Origin: Sphingomonas glaciei
GTDB taxonomy: Bacteria > Pseudomonadota > Alphaproteobacteria > Sphingomonadales > Sphingomonadaceae
Assembly: GCF_023380025.1 (NCBI RefSeq)
Contig: NZ_CP097253.1
Span: 1,054,001 to 1,118,000 of the forward strand
DNA: 64,000 nucleotides
Direction of reading: 5' to 3'
Positions 24,852-33,015 of the stretch are shown here, piece after piece. The stretch's first letter is position 1. Each line of letters begins with the position of its first letter. The notes beneath the pieces are model-generated. The model made no database searches, was not told the origin of the DNA, and was given only the letters and a program-made list of their open reading frames with translations. The position numbers and the translations under genes are program-made.

Positions 24852-26027
24852 ATGCCCTCAGCCTATATCGTCGCCGCCGCTCGCACTGCCGGGGGCAAGA
24901 GGGGTGGAGCGCTCAAGGACTGGCACCCGGCCGACCTTGGCGCCAGGGTGCTGGACGCGCTGGTCGAGCGGTCGGGGATCGATCCGGCCGCCGTCGAGGA
25001 CGTGATTGCCGGCTGCGTCGGCCAGATCGGTGAGCAAAGCTTCCACATCGGGCGCAACATGGTGCTGGCGTCGAGCCTGCCCGACAGCGTACCGGCGGTA
25101 TCGATCGACCGGCAGTGCGGGTCTTCCCAACAGTCGATCCACTTCGCCGCGCAGGCGGTGATGAGCGGGACGCAGGACGTGGTGATCGCCGCCGGGGTCG
25201 AGAGCATGACTCGGGTTCCGATGGGGCTTCCGGTGCTGCTGCCCATGCAGGCCGGGATCGGCATCGGGCCGTGGCCGCAGTCGATCAAGGATCGCTACGG
25301 CGTGACCGAATTCAGCCAGTTCACCGGGGCCGAGATGATCGCCGGCAATTACGGGATGAGCCGCGAGGAACTGGACAGCTTCGCGCTCGAAAGCCACCGG
25401 CGCGGAGCGGCGGCGACCGAGCGGGGCGACTTCGATCAGGAGATCGTCCCGCTGACGGTCGTCGATGCCGACGGCCGGGAGCGCCAGCACGTCCGCGACG
25501 AGGGCATCCGCGCCGACGCCTCGATGGAGCGGCTGGGCAGCCTCAAGACGCTGAAGCCCGACGGAGTGATCACCGCCGGCAACGCCAGCCAGATCTGCGA
25601 CGGCGCGTCGGGCGTGATGGTGGTCAGCGAGCGGGCGCTGAAGGAGCATGGGCTGACCCCCCTCGCTCGGATCGATCACCTGACTGTCACCGCGGGCGAC
25701 CCGGTGATTATGCTGATCGAGCCGATCCCCGCCACCCGCCGCGCGCTCGAGCGGTCGGGGCGGCGGATCGAGGACATCGCCCTGTACGAGGTCAACGAGG
25801 CCTTTGCCCCGGTGCCGCTGGCTTGGCTGCGCGAGATTGGCGGCGATCCGGAGCGGCTGAACGTCAACGGCGGGGCGATCAGCCTCGGCCACCCGTTGGG
25901 CGCTAGCGGGACCAAGCTGATGACGACGCTGGTCCATGCGCTGCGCAAGCGGGGCGGCGGCTATGGCCTCCAGACGATGTGCGAAGGTGGCGGCATCGCC
26001 AACGTAACCGTCATCGAAGCGCTCTGA
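24852..26027 (+). CDS. Acetyl-CoA acetyltransferase family thiolase
   Basis: A 391-residue thiolase. The nucleophilic Cys is in IDRQCGSSQQ (about residue 89). Other markers are GVESMTRVPMG, NASQICDGASG, VNEAFAPVPLAW, NVNGGAISLGHPLGASGT with the catalytic His, and the C-terminal CEGGGIANVTVIE with the second Cys. It makes or cleaves 3-ketoacyl-CoA. The ATG at 24852 fits the family start MPSAYIVAAARTAGG; an earlier in-frame codon adds 12 unlike residues. The preference (acetoacetyl-CoA or longer) is not clear from sequence. Confidence 0.92.
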   Translation: MPSAYIVAAARTAGGKRGGALKDWHPADLGARVLDALVERSGIDPAAVEDVIAGCVGQIGEQSFHIGRNMVLASSLPDSVPAVSIDRQCGSSQQSIHFAAQAVMSGTQDVVIAAGVESMTRVPMGLPVLLPMQAGIGIGPWPQSIKDRYGVTEFSQFTGAEMIAGNYGMSREELDSFALESHRRGAAATERGDFDQEIVPLTVVDADGRERQHVRDEGIRADASMERLGSLKTLKPDGVITAGNASQICDGASGVMVVSERALKEHGLTPLARIDHLTVTAGDPVIMLIEPIPATRRALERSGRRIEDIALYEVNEAFAPVPLAWLREIGGDPERLNVNGGAISLGHPLGASGTKLMTTLVHALRKRGGGYGLQTMCEGGGIANVTVIEAL

Positions 26028-26031
26028 GCGC

Positions 26032-26346
26032 ATGATCATCAACGTGACCACCCGCGACGGCCATGCCCGTGCCATCGAGGGCCAGGGTGGCCGGTCGCTG
26101 ATGGAGAACCTCCGCGCTGGCGGGATCGAGGAAGTGCTGGCGCTGTGCGGCGGCTGCTGTTCGTGCGGCACCTGCCACGTCTTGGTCGGCGAAGAGTGGT
26201 TGGCCGCCTTGCCCGCGCTAAAGGAGGATGAGGACGATCTGCTGGCGATGAGCGACGAGCGCCGGCCCAACAGCCGCCTGTCGTGCCAGATAAGGTTCGA
26301 GGCGGAACTGGACGGGATCAAGGTTACGGTCGCACCGGAAGATTGA
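26032..26346 (+). CDS. 2Fe-2S ferredoxin, adrenodoxin type
   Basis: A 104-residue ferredoxin. The cluster ligands are in ALCGGCCSCGTCHV (Cx5Cx2C pattern typical of adrenodoxin/putidaredoxin) with the fourth Cys in RLSCQI. An extra Cys sits inside the first motif (GGCCSC). The N-terminus INVTTRDGHARAIEG and C-terminal beta strands are normal. This type donates electrons to P450s, Rieske oxygenases or Fe-S assembly. It starts 4 nt after the thiolase stop, and no P450 or reductase is nearby. Confidence 0.92.
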   Translation: MIINVTTRDGHARAIEGQGGRSLMENLRAGGIEEVLALCGGCCSCGTCHVLVGEEWLAALPALKEDEDDLLAMSDERRPNSRLSCQIRFEAELDGIKVTVAPED

Positions 26347-26453
26347 GCGGCGCAGGGTCACCCGACGAGAAAAAAGAGCGAACCGTAAAGGTTCACAGCG
26401 CCATGCTTTGTCCTACGTTGCAAGCCTCTGCAGCCGACCCTAGATGCCTGCCC

Positions 26454-26906
26454 ATGAAAAGCCTTTCTTTCCTCGTTGCGGCTCTGGCCGTCGCAGCGCC
26501 CGCGACCGCACAGGCCCCTGCCCTTCACGTCGGCGGCTGGGTCCGCGCCGGGGTGGGCAGCAGCGCGGCCTATGTCAGCGTGCACAATGGCGGCGGGGCC
26601 GACCGCCTGCTGGGCGCGAGCAGCCCAGCCGCGGGCCAGGTGTCGATCCACGACAGCCAGAACAATGGCGGGGTGGTGCGGATGCGGGCGGCGGGTGCCC
26701 TGCCCCTCCCCGCCGGGGCAAGCATCGCGATGAAGCCCGGTGGGCTGCACATCATGCTGACCGGACTGAAGGCACCGCTGCGCCCCGGCGCCAAGCTGCC
26801 GATCGTGCTGCGTTTCGCCAAGGCGGGGCTGGTCCGTGCAAGCCTGCCGATCCTGCCGCCCGGGGCGCAGGGTCCGGCCGCCGCGGGGGCGCATCATGGC
26901 CACTGA
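26454..26906 (+). CDS. Periplasmic copper chaperone PCu(A)C
   Basis: A 150-residue exported protein with a signal peptide (MKSLSFLVAALAVAAPATAQA). The PCu(A)C domain shows AAYVSVHNGG, the reduced motif VSIHDS with a His, VVRMRA, the second motif MKPGGLHIML with Met and His, and LRFAKAG. The His/Met residues bind Cu(I) for delivery to the CuA site of cytochrome oxidase. The C-terminus AAGAHHGH adds potential metal-binding His. It overlaps the SCO gene by 11 nt, so the two are co-expressed. Confidence 0.9.
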   Translation: MKSLSFLVAALAVAAPATAQAPALHVGGWVRAGVGSSAAYVSVHNGGGADRLLGASSPAAGQVSIHDSQNNGGVVRMRAAGALPLPAGASIAMKPGGLHIMLTGLKAPLRPGAKLPIVLRFAKAGLVRASLPILPPGAQGPAAAGAHHGH

Positions 26907-27537
26907 GGCGCCCGCGTCGAAGCTGAAGGTGCTGCGCCTGGTCTTGTGGTCGCTGGTCGGCCTCGCCGCCCTCGCCTTCGCCTGGCTGCTGCTGATACGG
27001 CCGGAGGGCCTGACGGTGACCAGCCGGGCCGATCCCGGCATGCCCGGCTTCACCATCGGCGCGCCGTTCACGCTGACCGGGGCCACCGGGAAACCGTTCA
27101 ACAGCGCGCAGGCGCTGGCAGGGCGGCCCTATGCGATGTTCTTCGGCTTCACCAACTGCCCCGACGTCTGCCCCAACACGCTGGGCAAACTGGCCAAGCT
27201 GCGCGGCCAGTTGGACAAGGGTGACCAGGCGTTCGACATCGTGTTCGTCTCGGTCGACCCGGGGCGCGACACGCCCAAGGTCGTGGGCGACTATGTCCAG
27301 CTGTTCGGAACCCCGATCATCGGCCTGACCGGGACCGAGGAGCAGGTGGCAGCGGTCGCCAAGAGCCACGCCATCTACCAGGCGCGGGTGCCCGACAAGG
27401 CGGCGCCCGGCGGCTACACCGTGGACCATGGCAGCCAGGTGCTGCTGTTCGGGCGCGACGGCAAGTTCGTGTCGACCATCGCGCAGGAAGAGGCCGATGC
27501 GCCGGCCCTCGACAAGCTGCGGCGGATCGTCGCCTAA
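26896..27537 (+). CDS. SCO1/SenC family copper-delivery protein
   Basis: A 213-residue protein with one N-terminal membrane anchor (about residues 12-34, LVLWSLVGLAALAFAWLLLI) and a thioredoxin-like periplasmic domain. The metal-binding CxxxC is in TNCPDVCPNTLG and the His ligand is in TVDHGSQVLL. It assembles the CuA centre of cytochrome c oxidase, receiving copper from or working with PCu(A)C. The start at 26896 overlaps the previous gene. Confidence 0.93.
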   Translation: MATEAPASKLKVLRLVLWSLVGLAALAFAWLLLIRPEGLTVTSRADPGMPGFTIGAPFTLTGATGKPFNSAQALAGRPYAMFFGFTNCPDVCPNTLGKLAKLRGQLDKGDQAFDIVFVSVDPGRDTPKVVGDYVQLFGTPIIGLTGTEEQVAAVAKSHAIYQARVPDKAAPGGYTVDHGSQVLLFGRDGKFVSTIAQEEADAPALDKLRRIVA

Positions 27538-27678
27538 AGCTTCTTGCGCGTAGGCTGAAGCGGTTGGGAAAAGTCTGACCCAGGCAACGACGTCGGCCAT
27601 CACGCCAGGGCGGACATTGCATCCGACGTATGCATCGAGCAGCATCCTGATTTACGCCCATCTTTGCCGGAGGCGGCC

Positions 27679-28310
27679 GTGCTTTCTTACGCCAGTCTAG
27701 CTGCGCTGCTCGGTTTGGCGCCCGCCCCGACAAACGCGCCGGGTGTAGTACTAAGACGCCACTGTTCGTGACCGTCAGCGAACGGCCCAACAATGATGTT
27801 CAGCGCCCTTCCGCCATCCTGTCGCAAGGGACCACCGACTGGTTGTTTCGTCCGGGCCCGAAGGTGGATCTCCTGCGCAAGCAGGCTATCGTGGGCGGCG
27901 ATCCGACGGTGGGCGGGGTGACGCTTCGCGATGGTTCGGGTCTGTCGTTCGACCGCGACTGCCGCGGCGACCGTTGCCTGTATACGGGCCTCTCACGGGT
28001 CGCTCGGCCCGATGCCTGCTGGAATCTGTCCTACGATGCCCGGAAAGGCGATGGCGACCTGGTCCTCGGAAGGAACAGGGTCGTCGTCGCCCCGAAGGGC
28101 GAGGGAAGCGAAGTCCGCTTGGTCAGGAACGACCCCGCTGCGCCGCCAAGATCCCTACTGCTTTTGGAAACCGCGAGTCCGATCGTCGGGCTGAACGTCT
28201 CGATCCTTTCCTTTCACGGCGGTCTGCGCACCTTCGACGTCATTCGCGGGGAAGCGGGCGGAACCTTGGTGCTGACCACCTACGTATTCGATCACAAGGT
28301 CGCCCCCTGA
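27679..28310 (+). pseudogene. Secreted protein paralog with apparent frameshift after its signal peptide
   Basis: The mature part is read in one frame from about 27735 (GCSTKTPLFVTVSERP onward) to 28310. The likely start is a GTG at 27679 in another frame, with a perfect GGAGG five bases upstream. It encodes MLSYASLAALLGLAPAPTNA, a good signal peptide, then stops at 27769-27771. Joining the two needs a -1 shift near 27735. The downstream part aligns with the convergent gene at 28574-29215 (SERP/TERP, LRDGSGLSFDRDCRGDRCLY versus LDDGSGLQFDRDCSGARCIY). So this is a paralog with a one-base loss, either real or a sequencing error. If not, translation would start at an unsupported GTG at 27768 (180 residues). 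Confidence 0.65.
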
Positions 28311-28336
28311 GGTTAAGCCTCGAGGTCGACGGACTC

Positions 28337-28504
28337 TTAGTGCTGGGGACCCGTGAACAGGCGGGGAATCGTCCACATCATCAGGAACACGATGATCGCT
28401 CCCCAGGTGGCGAATGGCCAGTTCCTGTTCTTCAGATCCCTTCCAGTCTGGATCGCGCAATAGGCGAGCACCGGAAGTATGAAGATCAAAGCCAACCCGC
28501 CCAC
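28337..28504 (-). CDS. Small two-helix membrane protein
   Basis: A 55-residue reading frame starting at a GTG at 28504, with AAGGAAG just upstream. It contains two hydrophobic segments, GGLALIFILPVLAYCAI (about 2-18) and TWGAIIVFLMMWTIP (about 33-47), joined by a polar QTGRDLKNRNWPF loop, and ends RLFTGPQH. It is 69 nt downstream of the secreted paralog at 28574-29215 on the same strand, so the two may be co-transcribed. I know no family. The composition (two clean transmembrane helices and a polar loop) is what makes it look real. Confidence 0.5.
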   Translation of the reverse strand: MGGLALIFILPVLAYCAIQTGRDLKNRNWPFATWGAIIVFLMMWTIPRLFTGPQH

Positions 28505-28573
28505 TACCTGCTTCCTTTTCCGGAGTTTGAGGTGGTCGCCACAACCGATCGCCGCAATAGGTCAAAGGCGGAC

Positions 28574-29215
28574 TTAAGGAACTGGCGGCTCGTAAGGCGA
28601 AATCCTGTACGTGGTCACGATCAGCGAACCGTTCCTATGTTGTCGGATAACGTCCATGGTGAACAACACGCCGTGGAGCGGTGGCGACAGGCCAATCGCG
28701 ACGATGCGCTCTCCACCGACAAGGAGCCGCCTTTCGATCCACCTGTCGCCGATGGCTCGGCGAAGGAAGAGCTCGCTTGGACTGCCGGGACGCTTGAAAA
28801 CGAGTTGGGTCTTCGCGTCGATCTCGACGATGCCATTGCGTGAAATCCGGTATGGTGCGTCCGCGAGCCACGGCCAGCATGCGGACGCCACGCCGGTTCG
28901 ATTGAGCCCTAGGTAGATGCAGCGCGCTCCCGAGCAATCACGATCGAATTGGAGGCCCGACCCGTCGTCCAGCAATGCCACCCCCATCGTGGGGTCCTCG
29001 GCGACGATCGTCTTTCCGGCGAGCGGGTGACGCTGCCTTCCGAGGCTGAAAACGACATCCGTCGCACCTTCACTGATGATGCTGGTGGGAAATCCAAAGC
29101 TGGTGGCGGGTCGCTCCGTGACAGTCGATGCTACCGCAGTGGTTTGGCACGCCCCAATGGGCGTCGGAGAGACTGTGCCGCCGACGGCGCTCAAGGCAAG
29201 AATCGATAGCAGCAT
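28574..29215 (-). CDS. Exported protein of an unknown two-member family
   Basis: A 213-residue protein with a signal peptide (MLLSILALSAVGGTVSP). The mature part shows TERPATSFGFPTSIISEGAT, the central block LDDGSGLQFDRDCSGARCIY (Cys pair), GVASACWPWLAD, and a C-terminal LFTMDVIRQHRNGSLIVTTY. The Cys residues suggest a disulfide-stabilised beta-rich periplasmic domain. It is a paralog of the convergent gene at 27679-28310 (same order of motifs, shared SERP/TERP, DGSGL-FDRDC, ACW and LVTTY). I do not recognise any domain family. No catalytic motif is evident. Confidence 0.7.
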   Translation of the reverse strand: MLLSILALSAVGGTVSPTPIGACQTTAVASTVTERPATSFGFPTSIISEGATDVVFSLGRQRHPLAGKTIVAEDPTMGVALLDDGSGLQFDRDCSGARCIYLGLNRTGVASACWPWLADAPYRISRNGIVEIDAKTQLVFKRPGSPSELFLRRAIGDRWIERRLLVGGERIVAIGLSPPLHGVLFTMDVIRQHRNGSLIVTTYRISPYEPPVP

Positions 29216-29350
29216 TTACCCAAGGTAGCTGACGCCGGGGCTTCGGCAACGGGTCGCAAGGGCAACGGTACCGCGCCCATCGCTGAACCATCCACAACTT
29301 TCACGATCCCAGATGTTCTTGAATTGTTCTCCCCGATGTAACCCGGCCGG

Positions 29351-29566
29351 GTGAGCACGAAGCATATCCGGACAATCGCCGACCTAGTTCGATTCGGCGC
29401 GAGCTTGCGCATCGATTGCGGAGACTGCGGCGCATCCCTGACCATGGATGGCCTGGAGGCGGCCCGAAGGAGCGGTGCCCGCGATCTGCGGTCGCTTCAG
29501 CCGCGGCTGCGCTGCCGACGGTGCGGAGCCAGGAATTCGAAGCTGACGATCCTGCCGCCGCTCTAG
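29351..29566 (+). CDS. Small zinc-finger-like protein
   Basis: A 71-residue protein starting at a GTG (STKHIRTIADLVRFGASLRI). Two Cys pairs, CGDC and CRRC, are about 36 residues apart, with an Arg-rich helix between them (LEAARRSGARDLRSLQPRLR). The end is NSKLTILPPL. It looks like a zinc ribbon. Such small proteins recur in sphingomonads to my recollection; their role is unknown. It is divergent from the secreted gene at 28574-29215, with 135 bp between. Confidence 0.65.
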   Translation: MSTKHIRTIADLVRFGASLRIDCGDCGASLTMDGLEAARRSGARDLRSLQPRLRCRRCGARNSKLTILPPL

Positions 29567-29596
29567 ATTGCAATTCCGGGAAGGGCGGAGATCGAC

Positions 29597-30082
29597 CTAC
29601 GATTGAATAGCGCCCTGACGCCTCTCATTGAGAATCGCCGCAACCCGATCGGCACAGCGCCGTAGCAGAGCTACCGTCTCGACGGTGCTGAGCACGCGCT
29701 CTTCGGGGTCGATGGCGCACAGCGTTCCGTAGAATTCGCCATTGGCGAGAACGATCGGGAGCGAGGCGTAGCTCTCGAAACCGTAGAGCATGGGGACGGG
29801 GTGGGTTCGCCATTCGGGATCGTCGGCGATGCGGTCGATGATGATGGCTTGGCCGCACCTGCGGATGTCGTCGCAGATGGTCTTCTTCACTTCCAGTTCG
29901 CCCCCGGGGTCGAGCCCGAAGCCGATGCGGTCGACCACCTGGGCGGCGATCCAGCGCTCTTCGGTGACCCTGGCGACCGCGACGAAGCCCATGCGGGTGG
30001 CGTGGCAGACCTCCAGGAGGATGCTGCCGATCTCCGGATCGCTGCCTTCAGCCGCGACTTCGCGTGCGAACTCGTCGTTCAT
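29597..30082 (-). CDS. GAF-domain protein
   Basis: A 161-residue stand-alone GAF domain: ILLEVCHATRMGFVAVARVT, WIAAQVVDRIGFGLDPG, CDDIRRCGQAIIIDRIADDP, YGFESYASLPIVLANGEFYG and TLCAIDPEER. The pattern resembles GAF domains of bacterial sensor kinases and phytochrome-related proteins, with Cys in the TLCAID strand. There is no output domain. The start is the ATG at 30082; a TTG further upstream is possible. It may bind a small ligand and act through a partner. No kinase is adjacent. Confidence 0.82.
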   Translation of the reverse strand: MNDEFAREVAAEGSDPEIGSILLEVCHATRMGFVAVARVTEERWIAAQVVDRIGFGLDPGGELEVKKTICDDIRRCGQAIIIDRIADDPEWRTHPVPMLYGFESYASLPIVLANGEFYGTLCAIDPEERVLSTVETVALLRRCADRVAAILNERRQGAIQS

Positions 30083-30184
30083 GCGGGAAGGTATGATCGT
30101 CAGGAGAGGTGCTGACAACTCGGGGAATAGTGGAACGTTGGTCGGGGATGTTGACCACTTTCTGGCGCAGGTTAGTCTCGCGAG

Positions 30185-30676
30185 GTGTCACGCCACCTGA
30201 TCACGCTCATGGCTGCCCTGGTTGCCTTTCCTTCGGTGGCATGGGCCTGCAGTTGTGCCGACCCGGACGATCTGACGGAACGCCAGATGCGTCACCTCCT
30301 GAGCAAGGTATCGCTCATCGCTCGCGGGCGCGTGGTGGCGGTGGATTATCCCGCCGGCTGCAGCGTCGCCCCGTTGCGGTGGGCCTATGCGATTGCGGGT
30401 GCCCGGCTTCCGGTGACCTATACGATCGCGGTTCGCGAGACACTGCTCGGGCGTCCTGTCAGGACGACGACCGTGGTGCAGCGTCAAGGCGCGGGGTTTG
30501 ACGGTTGCAGGCCCCTTGGTTCGGCCGCTTGCGAGGACACGCTGCCGACTGTTGACACGCTATGGGTGCTCAACCGCATGCCAAATGGAGAGCAGCGCTC
30601 AGCCGGGGGATGCGGCTTGGCGCTGGCACCCCATTTCCTTCGACTTGCGAAGCAGCGCCGCAGCAGCGCGGGCTGA
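30185..30676 (+). CDS. Exported Cys-rich protein of unknown function
   Basis: A 163-residue protein from a GTG start. The signal peptide (SRHLITLMAALVAFPSVAWA) is followed at once by CSCADPDDLTE. The mature protein has seven or so Cys and strands such as VSLIARGRVVAV, LPVTYTIAVRETLLG and TTTVVQRQGAGFDGC. A mature N-terminus of C-S-C and a following beta-barrel-like pattern recall TIMP/netrin-like bacterial proteins. The similarity is weak, so I do not assign a function. Confidence 0.6.
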   Translation: MSRHLITLMAALVAFPSVAWACSCADPDDLTERQMRHLLSKVSLIARGRVVAVDYPAGCSVAPLRWAYAIAGARLPVTYTIAVRETLLGRPVRTTTVVQRQGAGFDGCRPLGSAACEDTLPTVDTLWVLNRMPNGEQRSAGGCGLALAPHFLRLAKQRRSSAG

Positions 30677-30718
30677 TCAATTCTGCTCCGGGTAGCGTTC
30701 CGGAAATCCGGCTGCGCT

Positions 30719-31582
30719 TCAGCCCTTCACCCGTGCCAGCAGGCGTTCGACGGCGGCGATGCTTTCGGGTTCGTCGAAGCTGGGGGCGTGACCAACCTGT
30801 TCGATGGTCACCAGTTCGGCCTCGTCGCCCAGTTCGCGGACCATGCGGTCGGCGGTGGCGGCGGAAAAGAGGTCGCTGGTGGCGCCGCGCAGGATGGTCA
30901 CCGGGCGACCCTTGAGGTGGTCGAGCCACGGCCAGAGATTGGGCTGGGTGGCGTCATTGGCCTCGGCGAAGGGCTCGGCGATGCGCATGTCATAGTCGTA
31001 GACGACCTGCGGCCCTTCCTCGCGGCAGCAGCGGCGGGCGAAGCGCTCCCACTCGGCCGCGCCCCAGCGGGGATAGACGTCGCCCATCCGGCTCATCATC
31101 GCTGCGCCGGCGTCGGCGAAGCTGGTCCAGGTCACCGGCTGGCCGACATAGGTGCGGATGCGCTCGATCCCCTTAGGGTCGACCTCGGGCCCGATGTCGT
31201 TGAGCAAAGCTCCGGCGATCCGTTCATTCTCCATCGCCGCGATCAGCATGGTGACGAGCCCACCGAGCGAGGTGCCGATGAACACCGCGTCAGCGATGCC
31301 GAGCTGGTCGAGCAGCTTGATCACATCGCGGGCATAGGTCGCCGGCATGTAGCGCGAGGGATCGGGGTCGGCCGCGCTTCCGCCGCGGCCACGGAAGTCG
31401 AGCGCGAGGACCCGCCATTCGCCGGCGAAGCGGTCGGCCACCGGCTCGAAATCGCGGGCATTGCGGGTCAGGCCCGGAAGGCACAGGATCGGGGGCTGGT
31501 CGGGGTCTCCACCCGCATAATCGCGATAATGGAGCCGAAGGCCGTCCGTGCTGTTGTAGTTCCGGTCCTCGTACCGAGCCAC
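30719..31582 (-). CDS. Alpha/beta hydrolase
   Basis: A 287-residue cytoplasmic hydrolase of the epoxide-hydrolase/dienelactone-like superfamily. It has ILCLPGLTRNARDF (oxyanion region), LALDFRGRGGSA, the nucleophile elbow GTSLGGL, ILRGATSDLFS (acid) and a late QVGHAPSFDEP with the catalytic His. The substrate is unknown. It is divergent from selO with about 40 bp between starts. Confidence 0.88.
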   Translation of the reverse strand: MARYEDRNYNSTDGLRLHYRDYAGGDPDQPPILCLPGLTRNARDFEPVADRFAGEWRVLALDFRGRGGSAADPDPSRYMPATYARDVIKLLDQLGIADAVFIGTSLGGLVTMLIAAMENERIAGALLNDIGPEVDPKGIERIRTYVGQPVTWTSFADAGAAMMSRMGDVYPRWGAAEWERFARRCCREEGPQVVYDYDMRIAEPFAEANDATQPNLWPWLDHLKGRPVTILRGATSDLFSAATADRMVRELGDEAELVTIEQVGHAPSFDEPESIAAVERLLARVKG

Positions 31583-31623
31583 TCGCTGCTCCTTTTCTGA
31601 TCGCCTGCCTCTATCCGGACAAG

Positions 31624-33015
31624 ATGACGCCTGTGCAACCCTACCAACCCGATCCGCGCATCCTGGAGCTTGGCGACGGCTTCTACGACCCGGTCCGGGC
31701 GGCGGAGTTTCCGGCGTGCACGGCGCGGTTCGTGAATGAGCGCGCAGCGGCAGAGGTCGGGCTGGAGTCGGCCGACTGGGCGCGGCACTTCTGCCGGTTC
31801 GAGCCGCTGCCGGGCAATCTCGAGGCGCCGCTGGCGCTGCGCTATCACGGGCATCAGTTCCGGTCGTACAATCCGGAGCTTGGCGATGGGCGCGGGTTCC
31901 TGTTTGCGCAGCTACGCGACCGTGGCGGGCGGCTGACGGACCTCGGCACCAAGGGTTCGGGGCAGACGCCGTGGAGTAGGTTCGGCGACGGGCGGCTGAC
32001 GCTCAAGGGCGGGGTGCGCGAGGTGCTGGCGACCGAGATGCTGGAAGCGCTGGGTGTCAACACGAGCCGGACCTTCGCACTGTTCGAGACGGGCGAGGAA
32101 TTGCAGCGCAACGACGAGCCCTCCCCGGCCCGCTCGGCCGTGCTGACCCGGCTGAGCCATGGGCACATCCGGATCGGCACCTTTCAAAGGCTGGCGTTTG
32201 GCGAGGACGTCGAGGGACTCGAGCGGCTGGTGAGCTATTGCCTCGAGCATCTGTATGGCGAGCCGGCCGATGGCGGGGCCGAGCGGCTGTTCGCGCTGGT
32301 GACCGAGCGGACCGCGGCGCTGGCGGCGAGCTACATGGTGGCCGGCTTCGTCCATGGGGTGCTCAACACCGACAATATCAACATCACCGGCGAGAGCTTC
32401 GACTATGGGCCGTGGCGGTTCGCGCCGACCTGGGAGCCCGGCTTCACCGCGGCCTATTTCGATCATTCCGGGCTCTATGCGTTCGGGCGGCAGCCGGAGG
32501 CGATCCAGTGGAACCTGGCGCAGCTGGCGGGGTGCCTGGCGCTGCTGACCGACGGGCACGAGCGGCTGCAGGCGAGCTTGGAGGGCTTCGCCGCCCACTT
32601 CCACGCAGCCCTTTCGGCGGGGATGGTGCGGCGGCTGGGTCTGACCCCCGCTGGGGCCGAGGAAGATCGGGTGGTTGCCCGGGCGGTGGTGGCGGCGCTG
32701 GGGACCGGCAAGGTCGGGATCGACCGTTTCTTTTTCGACTGGTTCGGCGGCGCGCGTCCGACGGGCGAGGCTTATGCCGATCCGGCGTTCGAGGCACTGG
32801 CCGAGGCGATCGGGGACCGGCGGGGTGAGCGGCGCCACGCCTATTGGTCGGACGCGCAACCCTGTTCGATTCTGATCGACGAGGTCGAAGCAATCTGGGC
32901 GGCGATTGCCAGCGACGACGATTGGGCGCCGTTCGAGGACAAGGTGGCGGCGATACGGCGGATGGGCGAGGCCTTGACGGAGACGGCGGGCTCGGCTTCT
33001 TCGCCAACTCCATGA
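31624..33015 (+). CDS. selO: Protein adenylyltransferase SelO family
   Basis: A 463-residue pseudokinase-fold protein of the SelO/YdiU family. Key segments are ALRYHGHQFRSYNPELGDGRG, LTDLGTKGSGQTPWSRFGDG, RLTLKGGVREVLATEML, SHGHIRIGTF and the diagnostic HGVLNTDNINITGESFDYGP with metal-binding Asn and Asp. SelO transfers AMP to proteins in redox homeostasis. This copy ends soon after the kinase fold and has no C-terminal selenocysteine-type motif (end ETAGSASSPTP). It overlaps astD by ATGA. Confidence 0.92.
   Translation: MTPVQPYQPDPRILELGDGFYDPVRAAEFPACTARFVNERAAAEVGLESADWARHFCRFEPLPGNLEAPLALRYHGHQFRSYNPELGDGRGFLFAQLRDRGGRLTDLGTKGSGQTPWSRFGDGRLTLKGGVREVLATEMLEALGVNTSRTFALFETGEELQRNDEPSPARSAVLTRLSHGHIRIGTFQRLAFGEDVEGLERLVSYCLEHLYGEPADGGAERLFALVTERTAALAASYMVAGFVHGVLNTDNINITGESFDYGPWRFAPTWEPGFTAAYFDHSGLYAFGRQPEAIQWNLAQLAGCLALLTDGHERLQASLEGFAAHFHAALSAGMVRRLGLTPAGAEEDRVVARAVVAALGTGKVGIDRFFFDWFGGARPTGEAYADPAFEALAEAIGDRRGERRHAYWSDAQPCSILIDEVEAIWAAIASDDDWAPFEDKVAAIRRMGEALTETAGSASSPTP

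Noticed and set aside
28155..28565. A longer minus-strand frame across the convergent gap
   Set aside because: Its translation is Arg/Pro/Asp-rich and antisense to the secreted paralog. The overlapping 55-residue membrane frame is more protein-like.
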